Source: an uncultured archaeon (GTDB lineage Archaea; Halobacteriota; Methanosarcinia; Methanotrichales; Methanotrichaceae). From it: a DNA stretch of 6,240 nt. The DNA lies in contig CABMDX010000345.1 of the NCBI GenBank assembly GCA_902385025.1, positions 1 through 6,240 of the forward strand, given 5' to 3'. Within the stretch, counting starts at the first letter, position 1; every line of letters begins with the position of its first letter. Below the pieces are notes generated by a model. It had not been told where the DNA came from. It saw only the letters and a program-made list of their open reading frames with translations, and made no database searches. The translations under genes and the position numbers were made by a program. This document shows, in pieces, positions 5,320 through 6,240 of the stretch.

Positions 5320-5325
5320 GGAGGT
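5320..5325 (+). promoter_or_regulatory. strong ribosome binding site of acs
   Basis: GGAGGT lies five bases before ATG5331. It is the best ribosome site in the window and fixes the acs start. It fits a highly translated message. Confidence 0.85.
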
Positions 5326-5330
5326 TAAAA

Positions 5331-6240
5331 ATGGCTGAGCAAAAAGCAACCGCAAAGACTTCAGTCCTATATGAGGAGACCAGAATATTTGAGCCCAGCA
5401 AGGAACTTGCCGAGAACTCCAACGTCATGAAGTGGATGAAGGAGAAGGGGTTCAAGACAGAGAGGGAGATGCGCCTATGGTGTTCTGCTAACTATATTCA
5501 GTTCTGGGGAGAGATGGGCAAGACCTATGCGGATTGGTTTGAACCCTGGTCCTCGACCCTGGAATGGAAGCCGCCCTATGCCAAGTGGTTCGTCGGTGGC
5601 AAGTGCAATGTGGCTTATAACTCTGTAGACAGGCATGCCATGGGCGCGAAAAAGGACAAGGTCGCCTATGTCTTCGTTCCTGAGCCCACAGATCAGCCCA
5701 CCAGGAAGATCACTTATGCAGAGCTCTACAAGGAGGTCAACAAGTTCGCCAATGGCCTGAAGAGCATTGGTGTAGGAAAGGGTGACCGGGTTATGCTGTA
5801 TATGCCTATGATCCCCGAGCTGCCCATAGCAATGCTTGCCATCGCCAAGATCGGCGCCATTCACTGCATCGTTTTCTCAGGATTTTCCTCCGGCGGCCTT
5901 AACAGCAGGATACTGGACGCCGAGGCCAAGGTGGTCGTTACAACTGATGGTTTGTACAGGCGCGGCAAGCCTCTGCCCCTCAAGCCCAATGTTGACGAGG
6001 CAACAGCCAATACCCCAAGCGTGCAAAAGATAGTAGTGGTCAAGAGGACTGGCATCGAGGTCCCCATGAAGCAGGGCAAAGATGTCTACTGGCACGACCT
6101 GGTGGCCGGAAAGTCTGAAGAGTGCGAGTGCGAGAAGATGGACTCCGAAGACAGGCTCTTCATTCTTTACACATCCGGAACGACCGGCAAGCCAAAGGGC
6201 ATCGAGCATGTGCATGGCGGATACTGCGTCGGCCCGGCTC
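5331..6240 (+). CDS. acs: acetyl-CoA synthetase, AMP-forming (5' part, runs off the window)
   Basis: The first 303 residues are present of a protein usually about 650-680 long. It activates acetate with ATP and CoA to acetyl-CoA, AMP and pyrophosphate in the cytoplasm. In Methanothrix-type methanogens this is the first step of methane formation from acetate, instead of acetate kinase plus phosphotransacetylase. Visible landmarks: the Acs N-terminal domain with [17 protein letters not shown] (86-102); [11 protein letters not shown] (126-136) opening the adenylate-forming domain; [20 protein letters not shown] (177-196); [10 protein letters not shown] (204-213), matching the CoA-contact segment YRGGK of bacterial Acs; and the nucleotide-binding P-loop [11 protein letters not shown] at 280-290. 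The C-terminal domain with the catalytic Lys is beyond the edge. No frameshift or stop interrupts the reading frame. The start is set by the GGAGGT site. The long leader with several TATA candidates suggests strong, possibly regulated expression. Close relatives such as propionyl-CoA synthetase are not fully excluded by this half. Confidence 0.93.
   Translation, partial: MAEQKATAKTSVLYEETRIFEPSKELAENSNVMKWMKEKGFKTEREMRLWCSANYIQFWGEMGKTYADWFEPWSSTLEWKPPYAKWFVGGKCNVAYNSVDRHAMGAKKDKVAYVFVPEPTDQPTRKITYAELYKEVNKFANGLKSIGVGKGDRVMLYMPMIPELPIAMLAIAKIGAIHCIVFSGFSSGGLNSRILDAEAKVVVTTDGLYRRGKPLPLKPNVDEATANTPSVQKIVVVKRTGIEVPMKQGKDVYWHDLVAGKSEECECEKMDSEDRLFILYTSGTTGKPKGIEHVHGGYCVGPA

Larger units (their letters stand above)
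4995..5330 (+). other. long AT-rich intergenic and leader region upstream of acs
   Basis: These 336 bases contain no supported gene. The first part is almost pure A/T (5016-5059). Further on are a 6-1-6 palindrome (5058-5070), the candidate TATA boxes at 5127-5139 and 5264-5273, a 6-bp-arm hairpin TAAAAA-CGA-TTTTTA (5142-5156), a 10-bp palindrome TTATTAATAA (5178-5187), a longer imperfect inverted repeat (5205-5217 with 5300-5312) and a strong ribosome site. An 8-codon frame from ATG5076 is probably meaningless. The density of dyads and TATA-like sites suggests a strongly expressed, regulated downstream gene. Confidence 0.6.

Noticed and set aside
5475..6215. Minus-strand frames opposite acs
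   Set aside because: The + strand reads without a stop from ATG5331 to the window edge with clear Acs motifs. The antisense frames are shadows.

Overview
The window most likely comes from a methanogenic archaeon of the Methanothrix (Methanosaeta) type. Three things point there: a large AMP-forming acetyl-CoA synthetase with a strong archaeal ribosome site behind a long AT-rich, TATA-containing leader; an archaeal-type tRNA methylthiotransferase; and an exported TPR protein of a kind common in these genomes. This is inference from gene content and protein style. No rRNA or other phylogenetic marker is present.

All five clear genes lie on the + strand. (1) Bases 1-66 may be the 3' end of an upstream gene whose stop lies two bases before the next start. 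(2) 69-1190 encodes a protein of the anthranilate phosphoribosyltransferase (TrpD) fold. Its PRPP-side motifs are mostly kept, but residues expected to hold anthranilate are changed, so it may be a TrpD-like enzyme with another substrate. (3) 1302-2111 encodes a secreted or membrane-anchored protein built of seven TPR units, some nearly identical at the DNA level. (4) 2112-2663 is a 552-base gap. It holds a compact element at 2161-2356 with perfect 13-bp terminal inverted repeats and a flanking 6-bp direct repeat, which is the structure of a MITE or an internally deleted insertion sequence. A perfect hairpin sequence lies beside it, and there may be a small minus-strand gene scrap. (5) 2664-3713 encodes an AI-2E family permease, probably from a TTG start. 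Thirty bases later 3744-4994 encodes a MiaB/CDKAL1-type tRNA methylthiotransferase, and the two are probably co-transcribed. (6) 4995-5330 is the AT-rich upstream region of the acetate-activating gene, with several TATA candidates and three related CAGAGAYA motifs, two of them forming an inverted repeat around the nearest TATA box. (7) 5331-6240 is the first 303 codons of acs, running off the window.

The acs product activates acetate to acetyl-CoA, the entry step of aceticlastic methanogenesis in this group. The other genes show no obvious shared pathway with it. I see no CRISPR array, tRNA, rRNA or defence cassette. The most original signals are the MITE-like element, the altered active site of the TrpD-like protein and the repeated motif in the acs leader. 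The rest is ordinary chromosomal content.
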